From Zeimonas sp003577305 (GTDB lineage Bacteria > Pseudomonadota > Gammaproteobacteria > Burkholderiales > Burkholderiaceae_E), in assembly GCA_030263385.1 (NCBI GenBank), contig SZOX01000003.1:1-64000 (forward strand): a stretch of DNA of 64,000 nucleotides, given 5' to 3'. The stretch's first letter is position 1, and each line of letters begins with the position of its first letter. This document shows, in pieces, positions 55,658 through 64,000 of this stretch. The notes under the pieces were generated by a model. The model was given only the letters and a program-made list of their open reading frames with translations. It was not told the DNA's origin and did no database searches. The translations under genes and the position numbers were made by a program.

Positions 55658-57454
55658 ATGCGCAGCTGCTACACCGGACGGCTTTCCACCGAGCATCTCG
55701 ACCAGGTGGTGACGCTGTTCGGCTGGGTCCATCGCCGCCGCGACCACGGCGGCGTGATCTTCATCGACCTGCGCGACCGCGAGGGGCTGGCGCAGGTCGT
55801 CTGCGACCCCGACCGGCCGCAGGTGTTCGAGGTCGCGGAGCGGATCCGCAACGAGTACTGCGTCAGGGTCGTGGGCCTGGTGCGCCGCCGCCCCGAAGGC
55901 ACCGTGAACGCGAACATCCGCAGCGGCCAGGTGGAGGTGCTCTGCCAGCAGATCGACATCCTCAACCCTTCGGTGACGCCGCCGTTCCAGCTCGACGACG
56001 AGAACCTCTCGGAGACCACGCGACTCACGCATCGCGTGCTCGACCTGCGCCGCGCGCCGATGCAGCAGAACCTGATGCTGCGTTACCGGGTCGCGATGGA
56101 AGTGCGCAGATACCTCGACGCGCTCGGCTTCGTGGACATCGAGACGCCGATGCTCACCCGCTCGACGCCCGAGGGGGCGCGCGACTACCTGGTGCCGTCG
56201 CGCGTGCACGCCGGCCAGTTCTTCGCGCTGCCGCAGTCTCCGCAGCTGTTCAAGCAGTTGCTGATGGTGGCCGGTTTCGACCGTTACTACCAGATCACCA
56301 AGTGCTTCCGCGACGAAGACCTTCGCGCCGATCGCCAGCCCGAGTTCACGCAGATCGACTGCGAGACCTCGTTCCTCTCCGAGGTCGAGATCCGCGCGAT
56401 CTTCGAGGACATGATCCGCGTCGTGTTCCGCAACGCGATCGGGGTGGAGCTCGCCGCGCCCTTCCCGACGATGCCGTGGGCCGAGGCGCTGAGCCTGTAC
56501 GGCTCCGACAAGCCCGACCTGCGCGTGAAGCTCGCCTTCACCGAGCTCACCGACGTGATGAAGGACGTCGACTTCAAGGTCTTCAGCGCCGCTGCGAACA
56601 GCGAGGGCGGACGGGTGGTCGCGTTGCGCGTGCCCGGCGGCGGCGAGATGACGCGCAGCGAGATCGACGGCTACGGCCAGTTCGTCGCGATCTACGGCGC
56701 GAAGGGACTGGCCTGGATCAAGGTCAACGATGCGGCGAAGGGCCGCGAGGGCCTGCAGTCGCCGATCGTCAAGAACCTGCACGACGCCGCGATCGCGGCG
56801 ATTCTCGGGCGCACCGGGGCGGTCAGCGGCGACCTGGTCTTCTTCGGCGCCGACCGCGCGAAGGTGGTCAACGACGCGATCGGCGCGCTGCGCACGAAGA
56901 TCGGGCATTCGGAGTTCGGCCGGCGCACCGGCCTGTTCGAGCCGGGGTGGAAGCCGCTGTGGGTGACCGACTTCCCGATGTTCGAGTACGACGAGGAGGA
57001 TGCGCGCTGGGTCGCGGTGCACCATCCTTTCACGTCGCCGAAGGACGGTCATGAAGACCTGATGGAAACCGACCCCGGACGCTGCCTGGCCAAGGCCTAC
57101 GACCTGGTGCTCAACGGCTGGGAGATCGGCGGCGGATCGGTGCGCATCCACCGCGAGGAAGTCCAGAGCAAGGTGTTCCAGGCGCTGAAGATCGGTCCCG
57201 AAGAGGCGCGCGCAAAATTCGGCTTCCTGCTCGATGCGCTGCAGTACGGCGCGCCGCCGCACGGGGGCATCGCGTTCGGCCTCGACCGCATCGTCACCAT
57301 GATGGCCGGCGCGGAGTCGATCCGCGACGTGATCGCTTTCCCGAAGACGCAGCGCGCGCAGTGCCTGCTCACCCAGGCGCCGTCGCCGGTCGACGAGAAG
57401 CAGCTGCGCGAGCTGCACATCCGCCTGCGGGTCGCCGAGCCGGCCAGGGCGTGA
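55658..57454 (+). CDS. aspS: Aspartate-tRNA ligase
   Basis: A 598-residue class II aminoacyl-tRNA synthetase. The N-terminal OB fold has VTLFGWVHRRRDHGGVIFID. Motif 2 FRDEDLRADRQPEFTQID and motif 3 GIAFGLDRIVTMM are intact. The bacterial insertion domain (about residues 290-430) is present. MRSCYTGRLS at 55658 is preferred, with GGAG eight bases before; ATG at 55640 is an in-frame alternative. Discrimination between tRNA-Asp and tRNA-Asn cannot be judged here. Confidence 0.97.
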   Translation: MRSCYTGRLSTEHLDQVVTLFGWVHRRRDHGGVIFIDLRDREGLAQVVCDPDRPQVFEVAERIRNEYCVRVVGLVRRRPEGTVNANIRSGQVEVLCQQIDILNPSVTPPFQLDDENLSETTRLTHRVLDLRRAPMQQNLMLRYRVAMEVRRYLDALGFVDIETPMLTRSTPEGARDYLVPSRVHAGQFFALPQSPQLFKQLLMVAGFDRYYQITKCFRDEDLRADRQPEFTQIDCETSFLSEVEIRAIFEDMIRVVFRNAIGVELAAPFPTMPWAEALSLYGSDKPDLRVKLAFTELTDVMKDVDFKVFSAAANSEGGRVVALRVPGGGEMTRSEIDGYGQFVAIYGAKGLAWIKVNDAAKGREGLQSPIVKNLHDAAIAAILGRTGAVSGDLVFFGADRAKVVNDAIGALRTKIGHSEFGRRTGLFEPGWKPLWVTDFPMFEYDEEDARWVAVHHPFTSPKDGHEDLMETDPGRCLAKAYDLVLNGWEIGGGSVRIHREEVQSKVFQALKIGPEEARAKFGFLLDALQYGAPPHGGIAFGLDRIVTMMAGAESIRDVIAFPKTQRAQCLLTQAPSPVDEKQLRELHIRLRVAEPARA

Positions 57455-57476
57455 CGGGGAGCATCCGGACGGGCAG

Positions 57477-57938
57477 ATGGCAAGCGCGAAGATCCCCGAA
57501 TCGGTGCTGGTCGTGATCCACACTCCCGACCTGCGGGTGCTGCTGCTCGAGCGCGCCGACCACCCGGGCTTCTGGCAGTCGGTCACTGGCAGCAAGGCGC
57601 GTGTCGACGAGCCGCTGGCCGAGACCTGCCGCCGCGAAGTGCTCGAGGAGACGGGGCTCGACACCGCGCAGCACGAGCTCACCGACTGGAGTCTGGTGAA
57701 CCGCTACGAGATCTACCGGCACTGGCGGCATCGCTACGCCGAGGGCGTGACGCACAACACCGAGCACGTCTTCGGGCTGCAGGTGCACGCCGCCGTCCCG
57801 GTGCGCATCGCTCCGCGCGAGCACCTGCGCTACGAGTGGCTTCCCTGGGAGCAGGCCGCCGAGCGCTGCTTCTCGTGGAGCAACGCCGAGGCGATCCGGC
57901 AGTTGCCGCGTCGCGCCGCATCGGGGGCAGGCCGATGA
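57477..57938 (+). CDS. nudB: Dihydroneopterin triphosphate diphosphatase
   Basis: A 153-residue Nudix hydrolase that removes pyrophosphate from dihydroneopterin triphosphate in folate synthesis. The Nudix box GSKARVDEPLAETCRREVLEETG lies at about residues 38-60. FWQSVTGS and TEHVFGLQV fit NudB. It starts 22 bases after aspS, and its stop overlaps the next ATG. Order aspS-nudB is conserved in many proteobacteria. Confidence 0.92.
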   Translation: MASAKIPESVLVVIHTPDLRVLLLERADHPGFWQSVTGSKARVDEPLAETCRREVLEETGLDTAQHELTDWSLVNRYEIYRHWRHRYAEGVTHNTEHVFGLQVHAAVPVRIAPREHLRYEWLPWEQAAERCFSWSNAEAIRQLPRRAASGAGR

Positions 57939-58936
57939 ACACCGCCGCACAGCGCCGCCGGCCGGCCGAACAGCCCGAGGCGCCTCGCGTCAGCCGCCGC
58001 CGGAACGCGAAACCGCGTCGCGGCACGCTGCCGCCCAAGTCGAAGCCGGGAAGCGCGGTGCTCGCGACGCTGCGCGTGTCCACCTACAACATCCACAAGG
58101 GCGTGCTGCGCGAGTTCATCGGCCTGCGCCGGGTCACGCGCATCCACGAGTTGCGCACGCGGCTGCACGAGCTCGACAGCGACCTGGTCTTCCTGCAGGA
58201 GGTGCAGGGCAGGCACGAGCGCCACGCGCGGCGCCTCGAGCACTGGCCCGACGAACCCCAGGACGTCTTCCTCTCGCGCTCGCCCCGGCTGCGGCAGACT
58301 TTCGAGACGGCCTACGGCCGCAACGCGAGCTACCTGCACGGCCACCACGGCAACGCGCTGCTGTCGCGCTACCCGATCGTCGACCTCGAGAACCGCGACA
58401 TCTCCGACCACGCGCTCGAGAAGCGCGGCGTGCTGCACTGCGTGGTCAAGGTCGGCCGGGTCGACGTGCACTGCTTCGTGGTGCATTTCGGCCTGCTCGC
58501 GCGCAGCCGCGAGCGCCAGCTCGGCGCGCTGATCGAATGGGTTTCGAACGCGGTGTCCGGCGATGCGCCGCTGATCATCGCCGGCGACTTCAACGACTGG
58601 CGCAACCGGCTCTCCGACCGCCTCTGCCGCGAGATCGGGGTGGTCGAGGTCTTCGACGCGGTCAAGCCGAAGCTCGACTTCGTGCGGCGCGCCGCCTATT
58701 TCGCGCGCGACCGCTATCCCGCGATCGAGCTGCCCGAGGCCGCGGCCGGTGCGCCCCGCATGGTGCGCACCGCGCGCACCTTCCCGGCGCTGGTGCCGTG
58801 GTTCCGCATGGACCGGATCTACCAGCGCGGTTTCCGGGTGAGCGCTGCACGCGTGTTGCGCGGCATCGAGTGGGCGCGCCTGTCGGATCACAGCCCGCTG
58901 GTGGCAGACCTGGAGCTGGTCGACCCGGGCGCCTGA
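57935..58936 (+). CDS. Endonuclease/exonuclease/phosphatase family protein
   Basis: A 333-residue EEP-superfamily hydrolase. STYNIHKGV, FLQEVQGRH, GNALLSRYPI, IAGDFNDWRNRL and DHSPLVADLEL are the successive active-site motifs of this fold. A 45-residue basic N-terminus precedes the domain. Nuclease, phosphodiesterase or lipid phosphatase activity are all possible. The overlap with nudB and linkage to the cardiolipin synthase gene suggest co-transcription. Confidence 0.9.
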   Translation: MNTAAQRRRPAEQPEAPRVSRRRNAKPRRGTLPPKSKPGSAVLATLRVSTYNIHKGVLREFIGLRRVTRIHELRTRLHELDSDLVFLQEVQGRHERHARRLEHWPDEPQDVFLSRSPRLRQTFETAYGRNASYLHGHHGNALLSRYPIVDLENRDISDHALEKRGVLHCVVKVGRVDVHCFVVHFGLLARSRERQLGALIEWVSNAVSGDAPLIIAGDFNDWRNRLSDRLCREIGVVEVFDAVKPKLDFVRRAAYFARDRYPAIELPEAAAGAPRMVRTARTFPALVPWFRMDRIYQRGFRVSAARVLRGIEWARLSDHSPLVADLELVDPGA

Positions 58937-58989
58937 ACCACTGCGGGCACGGCGCCGCGAACGCCGTGTTCCCATCGATCGCGAGCGAC

Positions 58990-60231
58990 GTGACCGAGCG
59001 CAAGTACGTTTCGCTGCCGTGGTACGAGAGCCTGAAGCCGGCGCTGCGCGGCGGCCACGAGGTCACGCTGCTCGAGTCGGGGGCCGAGTTCTTCCCGGCG
59101 CTCGAGGGCGCGATCGCAGCGGCGAGCGACTGCGTCTACCTCGAAACCTACATCTACAACGACGACCCGAGCGGGCGCCGGATGACCGACGCGCTGGCCG
59201 CGGCGGCGCAGCGCGGCGTCGCCGTGCACCTCATCGTCGACGGGTTCGGCACCCCGGACGACGCCAACCCGTGGGCGTGCGCGCTGCGCGAGGCCGGCGT
59301 GCTGTTCGAGACCTTCCGTCCGGAGCGCCGCCGCTTCGCGCTCGACCGCCGGCGCCTGCGCCGGCTGCACCGCAAGCTCGCGGTGATCGACGGATGCATC
59401 GCTTTCGTCGGCGGCATCAACATACTCGACGACTGGCACGATCCGAAACACGGGCGGCTCGAGCATCCCAGGCTCGACTATGCAGTGCGCGTGCGCGGCC
59501 CGCTGGTGGCGCAGGCGCACGTCGCCGCCGCCCGCCTTTGGTGGGAGGTCCATACGGTCAACCGCTCGCTGTACCGCGGCGCCGACCCCGGGACGAAAGG
59601 AGCGCACACGCGGCTGCCGTGGTGGGTGCCCAGCGAGATCACCCCGGCGGGGCGCGTGCGCGCCGCGCTGATGCTGCGCGACAACCTTCGGCACCGGCGC
59701 ACGATCGAGCGCGCCTACCTGAGGGCGATCGGCCGCGCGCGCAGCGAAGTGCTGCTCGCGAGCGCGTACTTCTTCCCCGGCGTGCGCTTCCGGCGCGCGC
59801 TGCTGGCGGCCGCGCGGCGCGGCGTGCGGGTGCGGCTGCTGCTGCAGGGAAAGGTCGAATACCGGCTGCCGCACTACGGTGCGCAGGCGCTGTACGACGA
59901 ACTGCTTCGCGGCGGCGTCGAGATCATCGAATACCGGCGCAGTTTCCTGCACGCGAAAGTGGCGGTGGTCGACGACTGGGCGACGGTCGGCTCGTCCAAC
60001 ATCGACCCGTTTTCGCTGCTGCTCGCGCGCGAGGCCAACGTCGGCATCCACGACGCCGGGTTCGCCCGCCAGTTGCGCGCGCGGCTGGATGCCGCGATCG
60101 ACGCCGGCGGCGTGCCGATCCGGCTGCAGAGCCACCAGCGCCGCCCGTGGCCGGTGCGCCTGATGAATGCGCTCGCCTTCCTGGTGCTGCGCATCGGCCT
60201 GGCGCTCAGCGGCGTGGCCGGCCGGTACTGA
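58990..60231 (+). CDS. clsB: Cardiolipin synthase B-like phospholipase D-family protein
   Basis: A 413-residue enzyme with two HKD motifs: His127/Lys129/Asp134 (HRKLAVID) and His321/Lys323/Asp328 (HAKVAVVD), the second followed by GSSNIDPFS. It joins phospholipids to make cardiolipin. A hydrophobic C-terminal segment (FLVLRIGLALSGVAG) may anchor it. No ATG lies near the start; GTG at 58990 is preferred, with GTG at 58966 as alternative. Length matches E. coli ClsB. Confidence 0.9.
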   Translation: MTERKYVSLPWYESLKPALRGGHEVTLLESGAEFFPALEGAIAAASDCVYLETYIYNDDPSGRRMTDALAAAAQRGVAVHLIVDGFGTPDDANPWACALREAGVLFETFRPERRRFALDRRRLRRLHRKLAVIDGCIAFVGGINILDDWHDPKHGRLEHPRLDYAVRVRGPLVAQAHVAAARLWWEVHTVNRSLYRGADPGTKGAHTRLPWWVPSEITPAGRVRAALMLRDNLRHRRTIERAYLRAIGRARSEVLLASAYFFPGVRFRRALLAAARRGVRVRLLLQGKVEYRLPHYGAQALYDELLRGGVEIIEYRRSFLHAKVAVVDDWATVGSSNIDPFSLLLAREANVGIHDAGFARQLRARLDAAIDAGGVPIRLQSHQRRPWPVRLMNALAFLVLRIGLALSGVAGRY

Positions 60232-60247
60232 ACGCCGGGCCGCTTCC

Positions 60248-60517
60248 ATGCAGCTCGCGTTGCACGGCGTCGACTTCACCAGCGCGCCGTCGCGCCGAAA
60301 GCCTGTCACCGTGGCCAGCGGCCGGATCGAATCTGCGGCGCTGCGCGAGGCCTGCATCGCCGATCCGGCCGCTGACCGGCTCGACGCGGTGCTGTGTCTC
60401 GCGCAGGCGGCCTGGGGCTGGCAGCGACGCAGCCGGCCCTACGGCCTGCCCGAAGAGGTCGATCCGGTGGAGGGGTGGATCGTCTCGGTGCCCGTCGACG
60501 CCGATCGCACGACCTGA
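60248..60517 (+). pseudogene. Probable internally deleted DUF429-like gene
   Basis: An 89-residue open frame. Its first ~27 residues (LHGVDFTSAPSRRKPVTVA) resemble the start of an RNase H-fold DUF429-like family, while residues about 40-85 (RLDAVLCLAQAAWGWQ, YGLPEEVDPVEGWIV) resemble the C-terminal end. The middle ~150-200 residues expected in a full protein are missing, though the frame is intact. This looks like an in-frame deletion remnant, or a truly short homologue. The family assignment rests on memory of similar sequences. Confidence 0.5.
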
Positions 60518-60565
60518 TCGGGCTTCGGCTTCGACCGCGCGCCCGGGGGTCCGCGAGGCGGGCGA

Positions 60566-61360
60566 TCAGCCGTCGCCCGTCTCGCGCATGCGCTGCGCCG
60601 CGGCCAGGAAATCGAGCACGATCGGTGCGCTGTCGAGCAGCCCGCGCACGTGGCCATGGAACTCGGGGTGCCACTGCAGGCCCATCGCGTAGCCGGCGCC
60701 GCGCCAGCGGATCGCCTCGACGATCCCGTCGGCGCTCGAGCGGGCGTCGACCACCAGGTCGGAGCCGAGGCGATCGACCGCCTGGTGGTGGATGCTCGTG
60801 ACCTGCGCAGCGTTGACGCCCGTGTACAGTCCGGCCAGGCGCGATCCGGGTTCGAAGCGGATCTCGTGCTGCAGTTCGTCGTAGAGGTCGCTGTCGACGT
60901 GCGCGATCGCGCCCGGGCATTGGGTGGCGATGTCCTGGAACAACGTGCCGCCGAGTGCGACGTTGAGCACCTGCGCGCCGCGGCAGATGCCCAGCACCGG
61001 CTTGCCCTGCGCCATGAATTCGTGCAGCAGCTCCATTTCGTAGCGGTCGCGCACGATGTCGCCCGCCCAGTCGGCGCGCATCGGCTGCTTGCCGTACGAA
61101 CGCGGGCTGACGTCGGCCCCGCCCTGGAGCACCAGCCCGTCGAGCTCGCGCACGTAGGCGCGCACCGGGATGCCGCGCCGGGTCACGCCGGCATCGGCTC
61201 CGAGCGTCGGGATCATCAGCACGATGGCGCCGTGCGACATGATCCAGTGCGCGATCGACTGCTCCAGGTACTGCAGCGTCTTGCCGCGAAAGCCCAGTTC
61301 GATGGGCGGCGCGTGCATCAGTCGCGCCGACAGGCCGATCTTCAGCGGCCGGGGAACCAT
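60566..61360 (-). CDS. Gamma-glutamyl-gamma-aminobutyrate hydrolase family protein (peptidase C26)
   Basis: A 264-residue class I glutamine amidotransferase-like hydrolase. Cys126 in LGICRGAQVLNVALGG is the nucleophile, and the catalytic His and Glu lie in QWHPEFHGH. VLQGGADVSPRSYG is typical of PuuD-like proteins, which cleave gamma-glutamyl-GABA in putrescine breakdown. It lies six bases after the glutamate-cysteine ligase gene on the same strand, so a role with gamma-glutamyl compounds is plausible. No other putrescine-pathway gene is near. Confidence 0.88.
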   Translation of the reverse strand: MVPRPLKIGLSARLMHAPPIELGFRGKTLQYLEQSIAHWIMSHGAIVLMIPTLGADAGVTRRGIPVRAYVRELDGLVLQGGADVSPRSYGKQPMRADWAGDIVRDRYEMELLHEFMAQGKPVLGICRGAQVLNVALGGTLFQDIATQCPGAIAHVDSDLYDELQHEIRFEPGSRLAGLYTGVNAAQVTSIHHQAVDRLGSDLVVDARSSADGIVEAIRWRGAGYAMGLQWHPEFHGHVRGLLDSAPIVLDFLAAAQRMRETGDG

Positions 61361-61366
61361 GGACGG

Positions 61367-62482
61367 TCAGCGGCTCCAGCGCAGGCACTGCTGGCGCACC
61401 ACCTCGGGCAGCAGCTGCTCGCGCTCGAAGGTGTCGCGGATCCAGGTCGCGTCGTTGCCCAGCGCACCGATGTCGTCGCGCACGCGCCGGCAGGCATCCT
61501 CGGCGCCCAGCTCGATCGCGTGGTGCTCGATCGCGGCGAGCGTCTGGGTGATGTCGTCGCGGATCGTGTGGTGCTCACCGGTCTGCGGATCGACGAAGGT
61601 GCCGTCGAAGCCGAAGCGACAGGCCTGGAAGCGGTTGAACGTGTAGACGAGATAGTCGTCCTCGGCCGGCCGGAACGGCTGCTCGAAGCTCAGCCAGCGC
61701 GCCACGCACTGGATGTACGCCGCGAGTGCGGCGGCTTTCTCGATGGTGAGCGGGGTGTCGAGCACCCGCACCTCGATCGTGCCGAACTCGGGCTTCGGCC
61801 GGATGTCCCAGTAGAAGTCCTTCATGCTCTGCACGACGCCGGTGCGGGTCATCTTGTCGAAGAACCGGGTGAATTCGTCCCAGGTGAGCGCGAACGGTGC
61901 GCGGCCCGACAGCGGGAAGGCGAACACCGAGTTCAGCCGTGCGGAGTGAAAGCCGGTGTCGGTGCCCTGGACGAACGGCGACGACGCCGACAGCGCGACG
62001 AAGTGCGGGATGAAACGCGACAGGCCGTGCAGCAGCACCAGCGCAGCGTCCGGTCCCGGGCAGCCGACGTGCACGTGCTGGCCGAAAACCGTGAACTGCT
62101 TCGACAGGTAGCCGTAGAGCTCCGAGAGCATGTGGAAGCGCGGCGTGTCGAAGATGCGCCGCTGGCTCCAGTCCTGGAACGGGTGCGTGCCGCCCCCTGA
62201 CAGGCCGATGTTCAGCTTCGTGGCGCACTCGACCAGCACGTCGCGGCTCTCGCGCAGGTGCGCCAGGATTCCGGCGTAGTCGGAGCACACGCCGGTGGAC
62301 AGCTCGATCATGCTGTCGGTCATCTCGGGCTTCACCTCCCCGGGCAGCCTGCGCCGTGCGGCAAGGCGCAGCAGGTCGCGCGCGCCGTGCGAGAGGTCGT
62401 AGTCGTGCGCGTCGACGATCTGCAACTCGAGCTCGACCCCGAGCGTGAGCGCGCGCGATTCGGCGAAGGCTTCCAGTGGCAT
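61367..62482 (-). CDS. Glutamate-cysteine ligase, GCS2 / YbdK type
   Basis: A 371-residue carboxylate-amine ligase of the GCS2 (YbdK) family. LGVELELQIVD starts the ATP-grasp-like core, KPEMTDSMIELSTGV and GQHVHVG hold metal and substrate residues, and GTIEVRVLDTPL is diagnostic. YbdK-type enzymes have weak gamma-glutamylcysteine ligase activity; whether this is the main gshA is uncertain. It precedes the amidotransferase gene. Confidence 0.9.
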   Translation of the reverse strand: MPLEAFAESRALTLGVELELQIVDAHDYDLSHGARDLLRLAARRRLPGEVKPEMTDSMIELSTGVCSDYAGILAHLRESRDVLVECATKLNIGLSGGGTHPFQDWSQRRIFDTPRFHMLSELYGYLSKQFTVFGQHVHVGCPGPDAALVLLHGLSRFIPHFVALSASSPFVQGTDTGFHSARLNSVFAFPLSGRAPFALTWDEFTRFFDKMTRTGVVQSMKDFYWDIRPKPEFGTIEVRVLDTPLTIEKAAALAAYIQCVARWLSFEQPFRPAEDDYLVYTFNRFQACRFGFDGTFVDPQTGEHHTIRDDITQTLAAIEHHAIELGAEDACRRVRDDIGALGNDATWIRDTFEREQLLPEVVRQQCLRWSR

Positions 62483-62500
62483 GGGCGTCTCCGTCGGCTC

Positions 62501-63718
62501 TCAGCGGAGCTTGTCTTCGTTCACGTATCGCAGTGCCGCCTGTACCGCGATCGGGCCAAGCAGCTCGAGCACGGCCACCGCGCTGAACACGATGCCGGTC
62601 ATCTGCGCGGCGAACGCCGGGTAGATCGCCTGCAGGTCGGCCATCATCACCAGTGCCGCGCCCGAAATGGGCATCAGCGCGACGCCCAGCGCCAGCGCCT
62701 GGCGCATCGAGATGCCGCTGGGCCGCCCCAGCGCAGCCGTCGCCAGGATCTTCGCGGCGAGCCGCGAGAGGATCGCGGCCATCCCCAGGGCGGCCCCCGT
62801 CATCAGCGCGTCCATCGACCAGACCGATCCGGTGATGACGAACAGCAGCAGTACCAGCGCGCCGCCGGCGGTGCCGAAGTGACGTGGCCAGACCCACGGT
62901 CGCTCGGTGCTGTTGCGAAGCATCGTGCCCGCCAGCAGCGGCACCAGCAGCGTCGACAGGTTGGCCATCTTCGTGAGCGACAGTGCCAGCAGGATCATGC
63001 CGAGAAGGAGCAGTGCGGAGTTCTCGTTGCGCAGGTCGAGGCGCCGCGCGATCAGCGAGACGCACCAGGCCAGCAGGGCAGCGACGACCGCCGATCCGGC
63101 CAGCAGGTACAGCGGATGTGCGATCGTGCGGAACCAGCTGCCGACGAACTCCGCGTGCAGCCAGCCGACGACGAATTTCGAGGCGAGCACCGCGTAGAAG
63201 GTGTTCAGACCGGTGAGCACGATCATCCGCTCGGTGACCTGTCCCGAAGCGTTGAATTCGGAGGCGACGCGCATCACCACCGCCGGCGAGGTCGCGACCA
63301 GGATCGACGCGACCGCGGCGGCCACGCGGGATTCCGTGCCCAGCCAGACCAGCGTGAGATGCACCGCGGCGAAGCTCAGCACCGATTCGACCAGGCTGTT
63401 GGCGAGCAGCCACGGATTGGCGCGCAGCCAGCGCAGGTTGATGCGCGCGCCGAGTTCGAAGAGCAGCAGCGACAACCCGAGGTCGACGATCAGGCGCAGC
63501 CCGGGTGCGAGCGCGGCGCTGCCGATGCCGGCGCCGAAAGCCGAGATCGCGGTCCCGACGGCAGCGTAGCCCACCACGCGCGGCAGCTTCAGCGAGCGGA
63601 ACACGAATTCGCCGAGCAGCCCGGCGAGCACGATCGTCAGCGAGACCCAGAGCAGCACGTCGGGCGTGGGCGGCCAGGACGGCAGGAAGAACAGGTCGGA
63701 GCGATTGTCGCCGGTCAT
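62501..63718 (-). CDS. Cation:proton antiporter (CPA2-like)
   Basis: A 405-residue membrane protein with about 12 hydrophobic helices, of the monovalent cation:proton antiporter 2 family. VVGYAAVGTAI, LGLSLLLFELGARINLRWLR and ATSPAVVMRVASEF are typical. No RCK/TrkA-N cytosolic domain is present at the C-terminus. Start at MTGDNRSDLF. Ion specificity (K+ or Na+) is unknown. It lies upstream of the ligase gene and downstream of the MscS-type gene. Confidence 0.88.
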   Translation of the reverse strand: MTGDNRSDLFFLPSWPPTPDVLLWVSLTIVLAGLLGEFVFRSLKLPRVVGYAAVGTAISAFGAGIGSAALAPGLRLIVDLGLSLLLFELGARINLRWLRANPWLLANSLVESVLSFAAVHLTLVWLGTESRVAAAVASILVATSPAVVMRVASEFNASGQVTERMIVLTGLNTFYAVLASKFVVGWLHAEFVGSWFRTIAHPLYLLAGSAVVAALLAWCVSLIARRLDLRNENSALLLLGMILLALSLTKMANLSTLLVPLLAGTMLRNSTERPWVWPRHFGTAGGALVLLLFVITGSVWSMDALMTGAALGMAAILSRLAAKILATAALGRPSGISMRQALALGVALMPISGAALVMMADLQAIYPAFAAQMTGIVFSAVAVLELLGPIAVQAALRYVNEDKLR

Positions 63719-63773
63719 CGTCGGGATCTCCGCAGGTGTGCAGGCGGCACGCGCCGCGTGGCGGACCGCGGAC

Positions 63774-64000
63774 TCACGAAGCCCTCTCCACGCGGTCGCC
63801 CCGCACGCCGGCATCGGCGCCACCGCAGGCGTGCGCGACGAACGAACCGGCACCGATCTCGAGCGTGCGGTGCGGGAACGGAATCGAGATCCGCTCGCGC
63901 TCGAACGCCGCCTTGAGCCGTTTGAGGTATTCGCGGCGCACGCTCCACTGATCGAGCGGCTGCGTGCGGATGCGCGCGCGGATCATCACTGCCGACTCGG
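63774..64000 (-). CDS. Mechanosensitive channel, MscS family (partial, C-terminus)
   Basis: The frame is open to the window edge, so the start is missing. The readable C-terminal ~75 residues begin ESAVMIRARIRTQPLDQWSV and contain REYLKRLKAAFERERISIPF then PHRTLEIG, matching the C-terminal alpha/beta domain of MscS channels, which open under osmotic downshock. The last ~25 residues (Ala/Gly/Asp-rich) are variable. It lies 55 bases upstream of the antiporter gene on the same strand. Confidence 0.8.
   Translation of the reverse strand, partial: ESAVMIRARIRTQPLDQWSVRREYLKRLKAAFERERISIPFPHRTLEIGAGSFVAHACGGADAGVRGDRVERAS

Overview
The window is a GC-rich (roughly two-thirds G+C by eye), gene-dense piece of a betaproteobacterial chromosome, most likely Burkholderiales or a close relative. 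The evidence is the gene order: a full S10/spc/alpha ribosomal block with infA and rpmJ between secY and rpsM, then hemB-engB divergent from a cytochrome c4, msrPQ, lysA-lptM-PBP1A, pilMNOPQ-aroK-aroB-dgt, a ccoNOQP cluster, and an fmdB-DUF502-aspS-nudB-clsB run. No rRNA, tRNA, CRISPR array, phage gene, transposase or insertion sequence was seen. Almost everything is core genome, and I found no clear candidate for an undescribed multi-gene system.

Region by region. 1-345: no gene; it holds a good sigma-70 type promoter for rplC and an inverted repeat. rpsJ is not next to rplC. 346-14416: 28 genes for ribosomal proteins, SecY, IF-1 and RNA polymerase alpha, all on the + strand and tightly packed, with a second promoter before rplN and a structured leader before rpsD. 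14550-16709: a NodI/NodJ-like ABC exporter pair and cutA. 16740-19664 (-): corA, hemB and engB. 19746-22121 (+): cytochrome c4 and the periplasmic methionine sulfoxide reductase pair msrPQ. 22089-25926 (-): mrcA (PBP1A), lptM and lysA as one tight unit. 26259-34303 (+): the type IV pilus inner-membrane and secretin genes pilM-Q, then aroK, aroB and dgt. 34306-36208: an amidase and a convergent MaoC hydratase. 36420-45419 (-): a complete cbb3 oxidase locus (TauE-like protein, ccoI, ccoS, then ccoN, ccoO, ccoQ, ccoP, ccoG, fixH and a small membrane protein) with an FNR/ANR-type promoter before ccoN. 45592-47423 (+): mtnA coupled to a class II aldolase. 47433-50330 (-): uvrA. 50482-52202 (+): an MFS transporter and ssb. 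52262-53722 (-): a PaaK-like adenylate-forming ligase. 53870-60517 (+): thrH, fmdB, DUF502, aspS, nudB, an EEP-family phosphatase, a cardiolipin synthase and a probable gene remnant. 60566-64000 (-): a class I amidotransferase, a GCS2-type glutamate-cysteine ligase, a cation/proton antiporter and the C-terminal end of an MscS-type channel.

How the genes work together. The first 14 kb is the translation and transcription core. The cco locus makes a high-affinity terminal oxidase together with its copper-handling (CcoI, CcoG, TauE-like) and assembly (CcoS, CcoH/FixH) factors. Its ccoN promoter has an FNR-type site at exactly the class II distance, which points to microaerobic induction. Cytochrome c4 is a plausible electron donor. 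MtnA and its coupled aldolase fit the DHAP shunt for 5'-methylthioadenosine salvage rather than the full Met salvage cycle, although the kinase or phosphorylase is not in the window. Several neighbours that I recall from related genomes (dsbD, resB/ccsA, cyaY) are absent from their usual slots.

The most useful second looks are the rplC promoter without rpsJ, the AT-rich promoter and dyad before pilM, the FNR promoter with an extra palindrome before ccoN, the mtnA-aldolase pair, and the probable internally deleted DUF429-like gene.
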